A stretch of 64,000 nucleotides of DNA from Aliishimia sp963721175 (GCA_963721175.1 CAVRIG010000014.1:328315-392314); one strand, 5' to 3'. Positions 26,578 to 36,724 are shown, counted from the first letter of the stretch. Made by a program: numbers and translations. The notes: generated by a model not told the origin, from the letters alone.

Positions 26578-27402
26578 ATGAACGCAACCTCCGACAATAT
26601 CCTCGAAATCGACAGCATCGAGGTGGTCTACGACAACGTCATCTCCGCACTGCACGACGTCTCGCTCGCCGTACCGCGGGGCAAGGTGGTCGCATTGCTC
26701 GGCGGCAACGGGGCAGGAAAGAGCACGACCCTCAAGGCCATCTCCACGATGCTCGCGTCGGAAAAGGGCAAGGTCACGAAGGGAACGATCACCTATGACG
26801 GCATGCCGGTCAAAGGCCAGAATCCAGCGGAGATGGTCGGGCTGGGACTGGTTCAGGTCCTGGAAGGCCGCCGCTGCTTCGGGCATCTGACGGTCGAGGA
26901 GAACATCATCGCGGGCGCCTACTCGCGCAGGCTTTCGAAAGCCGAGATCCGGAACGAACTCGAAAAGATCTACGGCTACTTCAAGCGCCTGCGGGACAAG
27001 CGCAAGAGTCAGGCGGGCTACACCTCGGGCGGCGAACAGCAGATGGTGGCGGTCGCGCGCGCCATGATGGCGAAACCGAAGATGCTGCTGCTGGACGAGC
27101 CCTCGATGGGTCTCGCACCGCAACTGGTGGCCGAGATCTTCAACATCGTCAAAGGGCTCAACCAGAACGAAGGCGTGAGCATCCTGCTTGCGGAGCAGAA
27201 CACGAATGTCGCCCTGCGCAACGCCGACTTCGGCTACATCATCGAGACGGGACACGTGATGCTGCACGGAACCGCGCAGAGCCTGTTGAACGACGAAAAG
27301 GTGAAGGACCTGTATCTCGGGATCTCCAAGCAGGGCCGCAAGAATTTCCGCGATGTCCTGAGGAAAGAGAGCGCAGCGCATTCCGGTCTTCATCACGGCT
27401 GA
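26578..27402 (+). CDS. livF: ABC transporter ATP-binding protein, LivF type
   Basis: The 274-residue ATPase has Walker A GGNGAGKST (about residues 41-49), signature SGGEQQ, Walker B LLLLDEPS-type (MLLLDEPSMGLAP) and the H-loop region replaced by LAEQN, as is usual in LivF. It lies after livK and before livG on the same strand. It energises uptake together with LivG. There is a C-terminal extension with SAAHSGLHHG, of no evident role. Confidence 0.92.
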   Translation: MNATSDNILEIDSIEVVYDNVISALHDVSLAVPRGKVVALLGGNGAGKSTTLKAISTMLASEKGKVTKGTITYDGMPVKGQNPAEMVGLGLVQVLEGRRCFGHLTVEENIIAGAYSRRLSKAEIRNELEKIYGYFKRLRDKRKSQAGYTSGGEQQMVAVARAMMAKPKMLLLDEPSMGLAPQLVAEIFNIVKGLNQNEGVSILLAEQNTNVALRNADFGYIIETGHVMLHGTAQSLLNDEKVKDLYLGISKQGRKNFRDVLRKESAAHSGLHHG

Positions 27403-27412
27403 GGCGCACTGC

Positions 27413-28237
27413 ATGGGTAGAGAAACAAATATGACAGCCATGTTGCAGGCCAGAACCTTTCCCATCGGCGACCCCATCCTGGAGGTCCGGAACATCTCGC
27501 TCAGCTTCGGCGGCGTGAAGGCCATAACCGATACGTCCTTCAACGTGCTGCGGCACGAGGTCCGGGCGATCATCGGCCCCAATGGCGCCGGCAAGAGCTC
27601 GCTCCTCAACTGCATCAACGGGATCTACAAGCCGCAGGAAGGCACGATCACCCTCAAGGGCGAGCAGCTCGACCGGATCAGCCCGAACATCGTGGCGCGC
27701 AAGGGCATCTCCCGGACGTTCCAGAACCTGGCGCTTTTCAAGCGGATGTCGGTTCTCGACAACATCCTGGTCGGCCGCAGGCTGCACACCACCGCCAATT
27801 TCCTTCAGGTCGCGTTTCAGCTGCCGACGGCCCTGCGCGAGGAACGCGAAAACCGGGAAAAATGCGAAGAGATCGTCGAATTTCTCGAGATCACCGAAAT
27901 CCGGGAGACGCCGGTCGGCCGGTTGCCCTACGGGCTGCAAAAAAAGGTGGAGCTGGGCCGCGCCCTGGCCACCGAGCCCGAAATCCTTCTCCTCGACGAG
28001 CCGATGGCGGGCATGAACGTCGAGGAAAAACGCGAGATGTGCCGGTTCATCCTCAAGGTCAACGACGAGTTCGGTACCACCATGGTCCTGATCGAACACG
28101 ACATGGGCGTGGTGATGGATATTTCGGACAACGTGGTCGTGCTCGATTACGGCAAGGTGATCGGAGACGGCCCGCCCGACGAGGTCCGATCAGACCAGGC
28201 CGTGATCGATGCCTATCTGGGGGTCGCCCATGACTGA
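27413..28237 (+). CDS. livG: ABC transporter ATP-binding protein, LivG type
   Basis: The 274-residue ATPase has Walker A GPNGAGKSS, the LivG-type ISRTFQN Q-loop, signature LPYGLQKKVELG (a divergent form of LSGGQ common in this family), Walker B LLLDEPMAGMN and the H-loop IEHDM. The frame opens at 27413; an ATG at 27431 is an alternative start. It overlaps livH by eight bases, which supports coupled translation. It is the second ATPase of the importer. Confidence 0.92.
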   Translation: MGRETNMTAMLQARTFPIGDPILEVRNISLSFGGVKAITDTSFNVLRHEVRAIIGPNGAGKSSLLNCINGIYKPQEGTITLKGEQLDRISPNIVARKGISRTFQNLALFKRMSVLDNILVGRRLHTTANFLQVAFQLPTALREERENREKCEEIVEFLEITEIRETPVGRLPYGLQKKVELGRALATEPEILLLDEPMAGMNVEEKREMCRFILKVNDEFGTTMVLIEHDMGVVMDISDNVVVLDYGKVIGDGPPDEVRSDQAVIDAYLGVAHD

Positions 28238-29132
28238 GTTCCTGTTCTTCATCGAGGTCGTGGTGGCCGGGCTGCTGGCCGGAACGATGTACTCGCTCGT
28301 CGCGCTCGGGTTCGTGCTGATCTACAAGGCGTCTTCGACATTCAACTTCGCTCAGGGCGCGATGGTGTTCTTTGCCGTCCTTGCCTTCGTGGGCTTCATG
28401 GAATTGGGGCTGCCCTTCGTCGTGGCGTTCTTCGTCACCATCCTTCTCATGGGATTGGTGGGGTTCTGTACCGAGCGGCTGGTCCTGAAGCCCTTGCGGA
28501 CGCAGAGCGAGGACACGCTCCTGATGGCCACCATCGGGCTCGGCTTCGTGCTCGAGGGCCTGGCGCAGGCGGCGTGGGGCGTCGAGGTCCGGCGGCTCGA
28601 CCTCGGGATCGGCGATTTTCCGATCCAGTGGATCATCGACAGCACCGGCCTATTCATCAGCGCGCTGGATCTCACCGCCGGTTTCGTGGCCGCTTTCCTG
28701 ATCATCGGTCTGGCACTCCTCTTCAAGTACACCAAGATGGGCCTGGGCCTGCGCGCTGTGGCGGACGATCCGGGTGCGGCGAGTTCCATCGGCATTCCGC
28801 TCGGCAACATCATGCTGCTCGTCTGGACGGCGGCGGGCATCGTCGCCCTGGTCGCGGGCATGATGTGGGGGGCGCGCGCGGGCGTGCAGTTCGCCCTCGT
28901 CGACCTGGCGCTCAAGGCGCTGCCGGTCCTGATCATCGGTGGCTTCTCCTCGATCCCCGGCGCCATCATCGGCGGGCTGATCATCGGGGCGACCGAGAAG
29001 GTGCTGGAGGTCTATGTCGGTCCCTACTTCGGCGGCGCCATCGAAGGCTGGGCACCCTACGTGATGGCCATCCTGTTCCTGTTGTGGCGGCCCGAGGGTC
29101 TCTTCGGCGAAAAAATCATCAGACGGGTATAG
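28230..29132 (+). CDS. livH: ABC transporter permease, LivH type
   Basis: The 300-residue membrane protein has the typical LivH start (VVVAGLLAGTMYSLVALGFVL, of which the first TM spans about residues 8-28) and the conserved GLGLRAVADDPGAASSIGI loop. About eight hydrophobic helices are visible. The ATG at 28230 is chosen because it overlaps the livG stop (ATGACTGA). It forms the translocation pore with LivM. Confidence 0.93.
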   Translation: MTEFLFFIEVVVAGLLAGTMYSLVALGFVLIYKASSTFNFAQGAMVFFAVLAFVGFMELGLPFVVAFFVTILLMGLVGFCTERLVLKPLRTQSEDTLLMATIGLGFVLEGLAQAAWGVEVRRLDLGIGDFPIQWIIDSTGLFISALDLTAGFVAAFLIIGLALLFKYTKMGLGLRAVADDPGAASSIGIPLGNIMLLVWTAAGIVALVAGMMWGARAGVQFALVDLALKALPVLIIGGFSSIPGAIIGGLIIGATEKVLEVYVGPYFGGAIEGWAPYVMAILFLLWRPEGLFGEKIIRRV

Positions 29133-29143
29133 GGTGACGTGAA

Positions 29144-30208
29144 ATGAACGCGAACCATGTCTTCATGGGCTACACGAGAAGCGACATTGCCAATTTCGTT
29201 GTTGCCCTCATCGTGGCACTGCTCATCATCCCGATGTTCGTCCGGACCGATTACTGGTACTCCTCGATCCTGATCCCCTGGCTCTGCCTGGCGCTCGCGG
29301 CCGTCGGCCAGCAGATCGTCATGGGCTACACCGGTCAACTGGCGCTCGGGGCGGCCGGGTTCATGGCGGCGGGAGCCTTTGCCTGCTTCAACCTGATCCT
29401 GCGCGTGCCCTACCTTCCCTTCCCGGTGGCGCTGGCGCTGTCGGGTATGATCGCCGCGGCCTTCGGCGTTCTCTTCGGATTGCCGAGTCTGCGGGTCAGG
29501 GGCATCTACCTGATGGTCGCGACGCTCGCCTCGCAATTCTTCATCATCTGGATGATCGACAAGTTCGGATGGTTCAAGAACTACGATACCTCCGGCATCA
29601 TCACGGCGCAGGATATCGTGATCTTCGGCAAGTCCTTCACATCACCGCTCGAGATGTATCTGGTGGTCGTGGTGGTCGTGATCGTGCTGACGATCCTGGC
29701 GATCAACATGACGCGGGGCAGCACCGGGCGGAACTGGATGGCGGTGCGCGACATGGACATCGCGGCGGAATCGATGGGGATCTCGCTGCTGCGGACCAAG
29801 CTTCAGGCCTTTGCCATCTCCGCCTTTTTCTGCGGCGTCGCCGGGGCGCTCTTCGCCTTCACTTATCTCAAATCCCTCGAACCGGTCGCCTTCGACATCA
29901 AGCTGTCGTTCAAGATCCTGTTCATGGTCATCCTGGGCGGTCTGGGCACGATCAACGGCGCCTTCATCGGGGCGGCCTTCATCCTGCTGTTCCCCGTCGT
30001 GCTCAACAGCATCGGCAACAACCTCTTCCACGGCGCCATCGACGCGACGATCATATCGGCGACCGAACAAGTGGTGTTCGGCGTCCTGATCATCGTGTTC
30101 ATGATCTACGAGCCTCTCGGCATGGCCAGGCTCTGGGATAACCTGAAGCAGAAGGTCCTAACTCGGCTGACACCAAAGCGCGCGCTGCCACGCCGACAGA
30201 CGACCTGA
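29144..30208 (+). CDS. livM: ABC transporter permease, LivM type
   Basis: The 354-residue protein has about ten hydrophobic helices and the LivM signatures IVMGYTGQLALGAAGFMAAG and RGIYLMVATLASQF. The cytoplasmic loop GRNWMAVRDMDIAAESMGIS is the ATPase-contact region. It ends the operon and converges on bhcD with only about 22 bases between the stops. Its position next to the glyoxylate-assimilation genes makes a C2 or amino-acid substrate conceivable, but sequence alone does not show this. Confidence 0.93.
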   Translation: MNANHVFMGYTRSDIANFVVALIVALLIIPMFVRTDYWYSSILIPWLCLALAAVGQQIVMGYTGQLALGAAGFMAAGAFACFNLILRVPYLPFPVALALSGMIAAAFGVLFGLPSLRVRGIYLMVATLASQFFIIWMIDKFGWFKNYDTSGIITAQDIVIFGKSFTSPLEMYLVVVVVVIVLTILAINMTRGSTGRNWMAVRDMDIAAESMGISLLRTKLQAFAISAFFCGVAGALFAFTYLKSLEPVAFDIKLSFKILFMVILGGLGTINGAFIGAAFILLFPVVLNSIGNNLFHGAIDATIISATEQVVFGVLIIVFMIYEPLGMARLWDNLKQKVLTRLTPKRALPRRQTT

Positions 30209-30230
30209 GCGGTCGCGGGTCCGCCGGGCG

Positions 30231-31198
30231 TCAGAAATCGACGTCGATCGCGATGCCCTTCTCGACCGCGAGATCGACCACTGCGGCCGCCACCGCGAGG
30301 TCCTGCAGCCCGACCCCGGTGCCGTCGAAGAGCGTGATCTGGTCGTCCGAGGTGCGGCCCGGGTTGGTGCCGTTGATGACAGCGCCAAGCTGGGCGATGT
30401 CGGTCTCCGAGATCAGGCCCAGAGCGATCGCGTGCTGCGCCTCGCCGATGCTGATGGACTGCGCGACCTCGTCGGTGAAGACGGTCGCGCGGGCCAGGAG
30501 CTGCGGGTCGACCTCCTGCTTGCCCTTGGTGTCGGTGCCCATGCAGGCGATATGCGTGCCGGGGCTCACCTGATCGGCAGCGAGGATCACGTCGAAGGAC
30601 GAGGTGATCGAGATGATCACGTCCGCCTCCCCCATTCCGTCGAGCTCGACCGCCTCGAAGGGCAGGCCGGCGTCGCTGGCGACTTCTTCGAGATTGGGCA
30701 GCATTTCCGGATGCAGGTTCCAGCCGATGACCTTCTCGAAATCGCGCTGTTCCAACGCCGCGCGGAGCTGGAACTTCGCCTGGTGGCCGGCGCCGATCAT
30801 GCCCAAGACCTTGGCTTCCTTGCGGGCAAGGTGCTGGATGGAGACGGAGGACGCGGCGGCGGTCCGAAGCGCGGTCAGGAGGTTGCCGCCGACCATCGCC
30901 TTCGCTTGGCCCGGTATCGGGATCGAAGAGGAACACGGTGGACTGGTGGTTGATGATCCCGCGCTTCTCGAGGTTGTTCGGCCAGTAGCCGCCCGCCTTC
31001 AGCCCCAGGGTCAGCCCGGCGCGGTCGAATCCGCCCTTGAAACCATAGAGCGCATCCTCGTGCCCGATCGCCTCGCGCACGACGGGGAAATTGTAGGCGT
31101 CGCCCGCGGCCATCGCGGCAAAGACCTTCTCCACCGCGTCGAAGGCCGCCTGCGCGGGTCATCAGGTCGGCGATCTCGCGTTCGGGTACGATCAGCAT
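30231..31198 (-). pseudogene. bhcD: Iminosuccinate reductase BhcD (ornithine cyclodeaminase family), frameshifted
   Basis: BhcD reduces iminosuccinate to L-aspartate, closing the beta-hydroxyaspartate cycle. Three frames must be joined. MLIVPEREIADLMT starts at 31198 after GGGAGAAG. VFAAMAAGDAYNFPVVREA continues to FLFDPDTG. MVGGNLLTALRTAAA with the NAD-binding LGMIGAGHQAKF runs to the stop. Breaks lie near 31150 and 30917; deleting one base at the second restores DPDTGQAKAMVGG. The repaired length, about 322 residues, is normal for the family. The assignment as BhcD rather than another ornithine cyclodeaminase homologue rests on the neighbouring bhcC, bhcB, bhcA and bhcR in the order known from Paracoccus. 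Confidence 0.85.
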
Positions 31199-31292
31199 GT
31201 TCTTCTCCCGTGTTTCGTGCGCCCGTGTCCTCCGAGGAGGGCATCCGACGGGCGGCTTCCGGCCCTCCGAGCCGGGCCTTCCTGTCGCGAAG

Positions 31293-32457
31293 TCAGTAGG
31301 CTTTGCCGCGCGCCGAGACGGGCCAGACGGTTTCGACCTTGCCGCCCCGCACGCCGACATACCAGTCGTGCACGTTGGCGGTCGGGTCGCAATGGCCGGG
31401 CACGAGGCGCAGCTTCTCGTTGACCTTGAGCACGCCGTCGGGGTCGGAGATCACGCCGTGTTCGTCCGAGCACTTGACGTATTCCACGTCCGTGCGCCCG
31501 AAGATCACCGGCAGGCCGCTGTCGACCGACTGCGCCTTCAGGCCGGCGTCGCAGATCGCCTTGTCGGCCTTGGCGTGGCTCATCACCTGGGTCAGGAGGA
31601 AGAATGCGTTCTCCCATTCGCCTTGGTCGATGCGCTTGCCGTCCTTATCGAGGATGCGGCCATAATCCGCGTCCATGAAGGCGTAGGAGCCGCATTGCAG
31701 CTCGTTGTAGACGCCCGAGTTAGACTCGAAGTAATAGGAGCCCGTACCGCCACCGCCGACGATGTCGCACTCGAGCCCCTCGTCCTTCAGCGTGTCGACG
31801 GCATCCTTCACCATCGCCACCGCGACGTCGATCTTCGCCTTGCGATCCTCGTAGCTGTCGAGGTGCTGCATCGCGCCCTGGTAGGCCTGGATGCCGGCGA
31901 ACTTCAGGCCCGGCAGCGGCGTCGATGGCCTTGGCGATCTCCACCACCGCCGGCGTCGTCGTCACGCCGCAGCGTCCCGCGCCACAGTCGATCTCCACCA
32001 GGCACTCGATCTCGGTCCCGTGCTTCTGCGCCGCCGCGGACAGGTCCGCCACGTTGGCGACATCATCGACGCAGCAGATCGTGCGCGCACCCAGTTTGGG
32101 CATCCGGGCCAGGCGGTCGATCTTCTGCGGGTCGCGGACCTGGTTCGACACCAGCACGTCCTTGATGCCGCCGCGGGCGAAGACCTCCGCCTCGCTCACC
32201 TTCTGGCAGCAGACGCCGCAGGCGCCGCCAAGTTCGACCTGCAGCTTCGCCACGTCCACCGACTTGTGCATCTTGCCGTGCACGCGGTGCCGCATCCCGT
32301 GGGCCTTGGCGTAATCGCCCATCTTGCTGATGTTGCGCTCCAGCGCGTCGAGGTCGAGCACGAGGCAGGGGGTCTGGATGTCGGCCTCGTCCATGCCGGG
32401 CTTGGCCGGGATGTCGAAGCCGACTTCGAATTGGTCGAGATCGGTCACGTCTTTCAT
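31293..32457 (-). pseudogene. bhcC: Beta-hydroxyaspartate aldolase BhcC (D-threonine aldolase/DSD1 family), frameshifted
   Basis: BhcC condenses glyoxylate and glycine to (2R,3S)-beta-hydroxyaspartate. The protein has the fold-III PLP lysine region HRVHGKMHKSVDVAK near residue 45 and the metal-binding C-terminal PGHCDPTANVHDWYV. The frame breaks near 31910: AIDAAAG is followed in another frame by LKFAGIQAYQGAMQHLDSYE. Removing one C in the GGGCC run restores it. The repaired length is about 388 residues. The start at 32457 follows AAGGAG; the frame is open upstream without coding character. It lies between bhcB (76 bases) and bhcD (94 bases). Confidence 0.87.
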
Positions 32458-32533
32458 GTCGTTGCTCCTTTGCTGGGGCGGCGGATCGAGATCCGTACGT
32501 CGCCCGGTTCGAGGTTTCACCGTCGGTCGGGAC

Positions 32534-33519
32534 TCACCCCGCCATCCACGGCAGCGTGTCGAGATCGACATTGCCGCCGGTGACGATGATGCCGACGCGC
32601 TTGCCCCTGAACGTATCGGGGTTCTTCAGGATGATGGCGAGCGGAACGGCGCAGGATGGCTCCATCACGATCCGCAGGTACTTCCAGGTGAGCTTCATCG
32701 CGTCGATGATCTCCTGTTCGGAGGCGGTCAGGATATCGGTCACGTGGTTCGACACGAAGTGCCAGGTCAGGTCCTTCAGCGGCACCTTGAGCCCATCGGC
32801 GATCGTCTCGGGCGCGTCGTCGGCGATGATGTGCCCGGCCTTGAAGCTGCGATAGGCATCGTCGGCCTGCTCGGGTTCCGCCGCGATGATCTGCGTCTCG
32901 GGCGCCAGCGTCGACAGCGTGAGGCAGGTGCCGGAGATCATGCCGCCGCCGCCGATGGGCGCGACAACCATGTCGAACCCGCCTCCGCCCATCTCGGCGA
33001 TCTGCTCGATCATCTCCTTGGAACAGGTCCCCTGCCCCGCGATCACGCGCGGATCATTGTAGGGGTGCACGAACTCTCCACCGGTCTCTGCCTGAACCTT
33101 GGCGAAGGTCTCCTCGCGCGACGTGGTCGAGGGCTCGCATTCCGTGATCGTCCCGCCATAGCGCCGCACCGCGTCCTTCTTGGCCTCGGGCGCGGTGCGT
33201 GGCATGACCACGTTGCAGGGGATTCCCCGGCGGCCGGCCGCGTAGCTGAGGCAGAGCGCGTGGTTGCCCGAGGAATGCGTCGCGACGCCCGATCTTCGCC
33301 TGTTCGTCGTCGAGCCCGAAGACCGCGTTGGAGGCGCCGCGGACCTTGAAGGCGCCCGGTTCCTGCAAGTTCTCGCATTTGAAGAAGAGGTCCGCGCCGG
33401 TGCGCTCGTTGAGGTAGTCCGACGCGCAGGATCGGCGTGCGGCGGATATGCGGCTTGATCCGCTCATGCGCGGCCAGCATGTCGTCGTAGGTCGGGATCT
33501 GCATCGCGCCGTCTTTCAT
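32534..33519 (-). pseudogene. bhcB: Beta-hydroxyaspartate dehydratase BhcB (serine/threonine dehydratase family), frameshifted
   Basis: BhcB converts beta-hydroxyaspartate to iminosuccinate. It is a fold-II PLP enzyme; the lysine motif GAFKVRGASN is visible, with ATHSSGNHALCLSYAAG and the PLP-phosphate loop IGGGGMISG. Three frames are joined: MQIPTYDDMLAAHERIKPHIR with TPIL, then ASDYLNERTGADLFFKCENLQ up to EQAKIG, then VATHSSGNHA to the stop. Breaks are near 33423 and 33288 and each is repaired by removing one base. The start shares one base with the bhcA stop (TGATG); the ATG at 33504 is an alternative. The repaired length of about 327 residues fits the family. Confidence 0.87.
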
Positions 33520-34711
33520 CACGCGGCGTCCCGCTGCGCAAGCGCCGGATTGCCGCGGTAGTATTCCTGCGCCGCCGCGACGCCGGAGCCAAGGCGGATG
33601 TCGAGGCCCAGATCGGCCATGCACATCTCCGCCGTCGCCAGCCCCGAGAGCATCATGACGTCGGTGAGGCTGCCCAGGTGACCGATGCGGAATACCTTGC
33701 CCGCGACTTCACCCAGGCCGACCCCGAAGGCCACGCCATAGGTGTTTGCCGCATGGCTGACTATGTCGGTGGCATTGAAGCCCTCCGGCGTGCGGATGGC
33801 GCTGACCGTGTCGGAATGGACGCTCGGGGTGACGGCGCAGAGCTTCAAACCCCAGGCATCGACCGCGGCGCGCACGCCTTCGGCGATGCGGTAGTGCCGG
33901 GCGAAGACGTTCTCCAGCCCCTCGGCGAGCAGCATGTCGCAGGCCTCGTTCAGCCCGTTGATGCAGCCCGACCGCCGGCGTGTAGGGGAAGCCGTTCGCG
34001 GCGTAGCTCTTTTCCATGTCGCGGATGTCGAAGAAGGTGCGCGGCAGGGTGGCGGTCTGCGTTGCGGCCATCGCCTTCCGGGAGAAGCCCACGATGGCGA
34101 GGCCCGCGGGCAGCATGAAACCCTTCTGCGAGCCGGTCACGGCGACGTCGACGCCCCAGTCGTCGAAGCGGAAGTCCATCGACCCGATGGAGCTGACCCC
34201 GTCCACGAAAAGGAGCGCAGGGTGGCCAGCGGCATCGAGCGCGCGCCTGACCGCGGCGATGTCGGATTTCACGCCCGTCGCGGTTTCGTTGTGCGTCGCC
34301 AGCACGACCTTGATATCGTGGGCGGTGTCGGCGGTCAGGATCTCCTCGTAGCGATCGGCGGGCAGGCCCTCGCCCCAGGGCGTCTCGACGATATGCGACG
34401 TCGAGCCCGTGGCGCTGGCACATGTCGATCCAGCGATGGCTGAACATGCCGTTGCGCGCGGCCAGAACCGTGTCGCCGGCCGAGAGCGTGTTGGTCAGCG
34501 CGGTTTCCCAGCCGCCGGTGCCGGTGGACGGAAAGATGAAAACCTCCGCGCTCTCGCTCTTCAGGACCTTGCGCACGCCGGCACGGGCCGGGTGCAGGAT
34601 CTGGCCGAACAGCGGCGAGCGGTGGTCGATCGTCGGCATGTCGCACGCCTTGCGCAGGCTTTCCGGGATGTTCGTCGGCCCGGGAATGAAGACGGGGTTC
34701 TGAAAGCTCAT
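33519..34711 (-). pseudogene. bhcA: Aspartate-glyoxylate aminotransferase BhcA (class V), frameshifted
   Basis: BhcA transfers the amino group of aspartate to glyoxylate, giving glycine and oxaloacetate. The chain starts MSFQNPVFIPGPTNIPE at 34711 after GAAGGAGA. It has the class V motifs STGTGGWE, FVDGVSSIG and the PLP lysine in VTGSQKGFMLPAG. Frames break near 34393 (HGLDV to HIVETPWGEG) and near 33958 (TPAVGL to INGLNEACDM); removing one base at each site repairs it. The repaired length of about 397 residues matches serine/aspartate-glyoxylate aminotransferases. It is the first gene of the minus-strand bhc operon and faces bhcR. Confidence 0.88.
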
Positions 34712-34773
34712 GGCGGGTCTCCTTCCATCGTTGTCCGCACGATACTGCATACGCCCATCGAGGGAAATTTTTT

Positions 34774-34788
34774 TGAAATTGTTTTTCA
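34774..34788. promoter_or_regulatory. Candidate BhcR operator next to bhcA
   Basis: TGAAA at 34774-34778 and TTTCA at 34784-34788 form an inverted repeat with a 5-base spacer in the AT-rich divergent region, 63 bases before bhcA. The same half-sites and 10-base spacing occur on the bhcR side. IclR regulators often bind such dyads; assignment to BhcR is inferred from position. Confidence 0.5.
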
Positions 34789-34835
34789 TCTCTGCCGCGG
34801 CGGGAGTTTTTCTTGCCTTGTCATGGGGTTGCGTT

Positions 34836-34860
34836 TTTCATATGGTGAAATGATATTTCA
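34836..34860. promoter_or_regulatory. Candidate BhcR operator next to bhcR
   Basis: Half-sites TTTCA (34836), TGAAA (34846) and TTTCA (34856) follow each other exactly 10 bases apart, giving two overlapping inverted repeats with 5-base spacers. The set ends 20 bases before the bhcR start, which suits autoregulation. It repeats the dyad at 34774-34788. Confidence 0.5.
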
Positions 34861-34880
34861 TCGTTTTACGAAGGCACCAC

Positions 34881-35724
34881 ATGGTCTCTCCGAAAGGCAC
34901 CGCGCGATCCACCCGCAGGCTGCGGGGCCGGCCGCGGGATTGGGACGACAAGACGGATCAGAACACGATCAAGTCGCTTGACCGCGCGATGGAGGTTTTC
35001 GAGTATCTGAGTGCGGCACAGGGCAAGACGTTGAGTGCGATGGCCGACGAGATGGACCAGTCGCCGGCCACCGTCTACCGCATTCTGGTCACGCTCGCAG
35101 GCGCGCGGGCTGGTGGAGTTCGACGGAGAGGAGCAGGTCTGGCATATCGGCGCGCAGGCCTTCGTGATCGGCGCGCGGTTCCTGCGGCGCACCAGCCTTG
35201 TCGACCGGGCGCGACCGATCCTGCGCAAGCTGATGGAGGCGACGGGGGAGACCGCCAATCTCGGCATCGAGAAGGAGGGCGCGGTGCTGTTTGTGAGCCA
35301 GGTCGAGACGCATGCCAATATCCGCGCCTTCTTCCCGCCCGGAACGCTGTCGCCGATGCACGCCTCCGGCATCGGCAAGGCGCTCCTGGCGGAGATGACG
35401 GAGGACCGGCGGGCGCGCGTCCTGCAAGAGCTGGTCGCCTTCACGGACAATACCGTCACCGATCCCGACTCGCTGGCCGCGGAGCTGGCGGAGATCCGCG
35501 CCCGCGGCTACTCAGTCGACAACGAGGAGAAGAATTCCGGTATGCGGTGCATCGCGGCGCCGGTCTTCGACATGAACGGGGAGGCAGTCGCCGGCATTTC
35601 GGTTTCCGGCCCCACGAGCCGCGTCACACCGGCGGAGGTCGCACGGCTCGGGCAGCCCGTGATCGCCGCCGCCCGGGAATTGACGCTGGCGATCGGCGGC
35701 GTGGCCCCTCCGCCGCGATGCTGA
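34881..35724 (+). pseudogene. bhcR: IclR-family regulator BhcR, frameshifted
   Basis: The protein has an N-terminal winged helix (IKSLDRAMEVFEYLSAAQGK, then MDQSPATVYRILVTLA) and an IclR effector domain with NLGIEKEGAVLFVSQVE, PMHASGIGKALLAEM and NSGMRCIAAPVFD. The frame breaks near 35098 between VTLA and RGLVEFDGEEQVW; removing one G repairs it. The repaired length is about 280 residues. BhcR of Paracoccus is a glyoxylate-responsive activator of the bhc operon and is transcribed divergently from it, as here. Confidence 0.85.
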
Positions 35725-35749
35725 GCGGGCGCCGCGGCGGTCTGATCGC

Positions 35750-36724
35750 TCAAGAGGCGAACGAAGTCCCCGGCAGTTCGGCGAGATGCGCCTTGCCGAT
35801 CATCATGTGGCAACCCTTCTCGCCGTTCACGACCTGCGTGATCCTGAGGTCGCCGACGAGCGACAGCAACATGTAGGCTTCTCCCCGGCTCAGGTCGGTC
35901 GTGTCGCTGATCCAGTCGATCATGCGCCGCAACGCATCGCGGGCCGCCGTGTCGAGATCTTCATGCAGACCCATGGAGATCAGGTGCGTGGACGTTTCCG
36001 CGCGGGGAAAATCGCCGCCGACCGCGCTGGCCGCGTCCTTGTGCAGGTGAAATTCGAACCGACCCCGCAGCGCGGTTTCGATCGCCGTGAGGCAGACCTC
36101 CCCGTCACCCTGGATCCCGTGCCCATCGCCGCAGGAGAACATCGCACCCTCGTCATGGACCGGCAGATACAGCGTGGCCCCCGCACCGAGCTCCTTGTTG
36201 TCGATGTTGCCACCGTGAGCGCGGGGCTGCAGCGACGAGATCCGCCCCCAATGGCTCGGGGGCGCCACACCCATGACGCCGAAGAACGGTCGCAGCGTCA
36301 GGTTGGAGCCCCAGGGCATCTGTGCAGTGCCGGTCTCCCGGTCTATCCGCGCGTGGACCTGCGCCGTCTCGTGGAACTCGCCCGGAAGCGCCCCGCCGAG
36401 CGGCCGGTAGAGCGTGTAGCCCCAGTCGAGCATCGGCTGCACGTCCAGGATACGCACTTCGAGCACGTCACCCGGGGCCGCACCCTCCACCGCGATCGGG
36501 CCAGTCAGCAAGTGGCCCGGCAGTTGCCGTTCCGACCGCGCGTGTATGTCCAGCAGGGCTTCGGGAACATCGAAACCGGCGCCCGGCAGGTTGCCCGGTG
36601 CACCCGACAACGTTTCGACCGTCACCGTGTCGCCGGACCGGATCGTCAGCACCGGCGACATGCCCGCCTCGAACCAGCCCCAATGCGTCGTCTCGTGCGT
36701 GGCGGTCAGGTGAAGCGCGGTCAT
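35750..36724 (-). CDS. Acetamidase/formamidase family protein
   Basis: The 324-residue enzyme has the FmdA/AmdA-type beta-barrel motifs TIRSGDTVTVETLSG, GHLLTGPIAVEGAAPGDVLEV, the PHGGNID-like PRAHGGNIDNKELGAG and HDEGAMFSCGDGHGIQGDGE. These contain the acidic and histidine residues of the family's metal and active site. It would hydrolyse formamide or a short aliphatic amide to ammonia and the acid. The start at 36724 follows GGAGG. It ends 25 bases from the convergent bhcR and follows the P19-like gene by 97 bases. Confidence 0.9.
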   Translation of the reverse strand: MTALHLTATHETTHWGWFEAGMSPVLTIRSGDTVTVETLSGAPGNLPGAGFDVPEALLDIHARSERQLPGHLLTGPIAVEGAAPGDVLEVRILDVQPMLDWGYTLYRPLGGALPGEFHETAQVHARIDRETGTAQMPWGSNLTLRPFFGVMGVAPPSHWGRISSLQPRAHGGNIDNKELGAGATLYLPVHDEGAMFSCGDGHGIQGDGEVCLTAIETALRGRFEFHLHKDAASAVGGDFPRAETSTHLISMGLHEDLDTAARDALRRMIDWISDTTDLSRGEAYMLLSLVGDLRITQVVNGEKGCHMMIGKAHLAELPGTSFAS

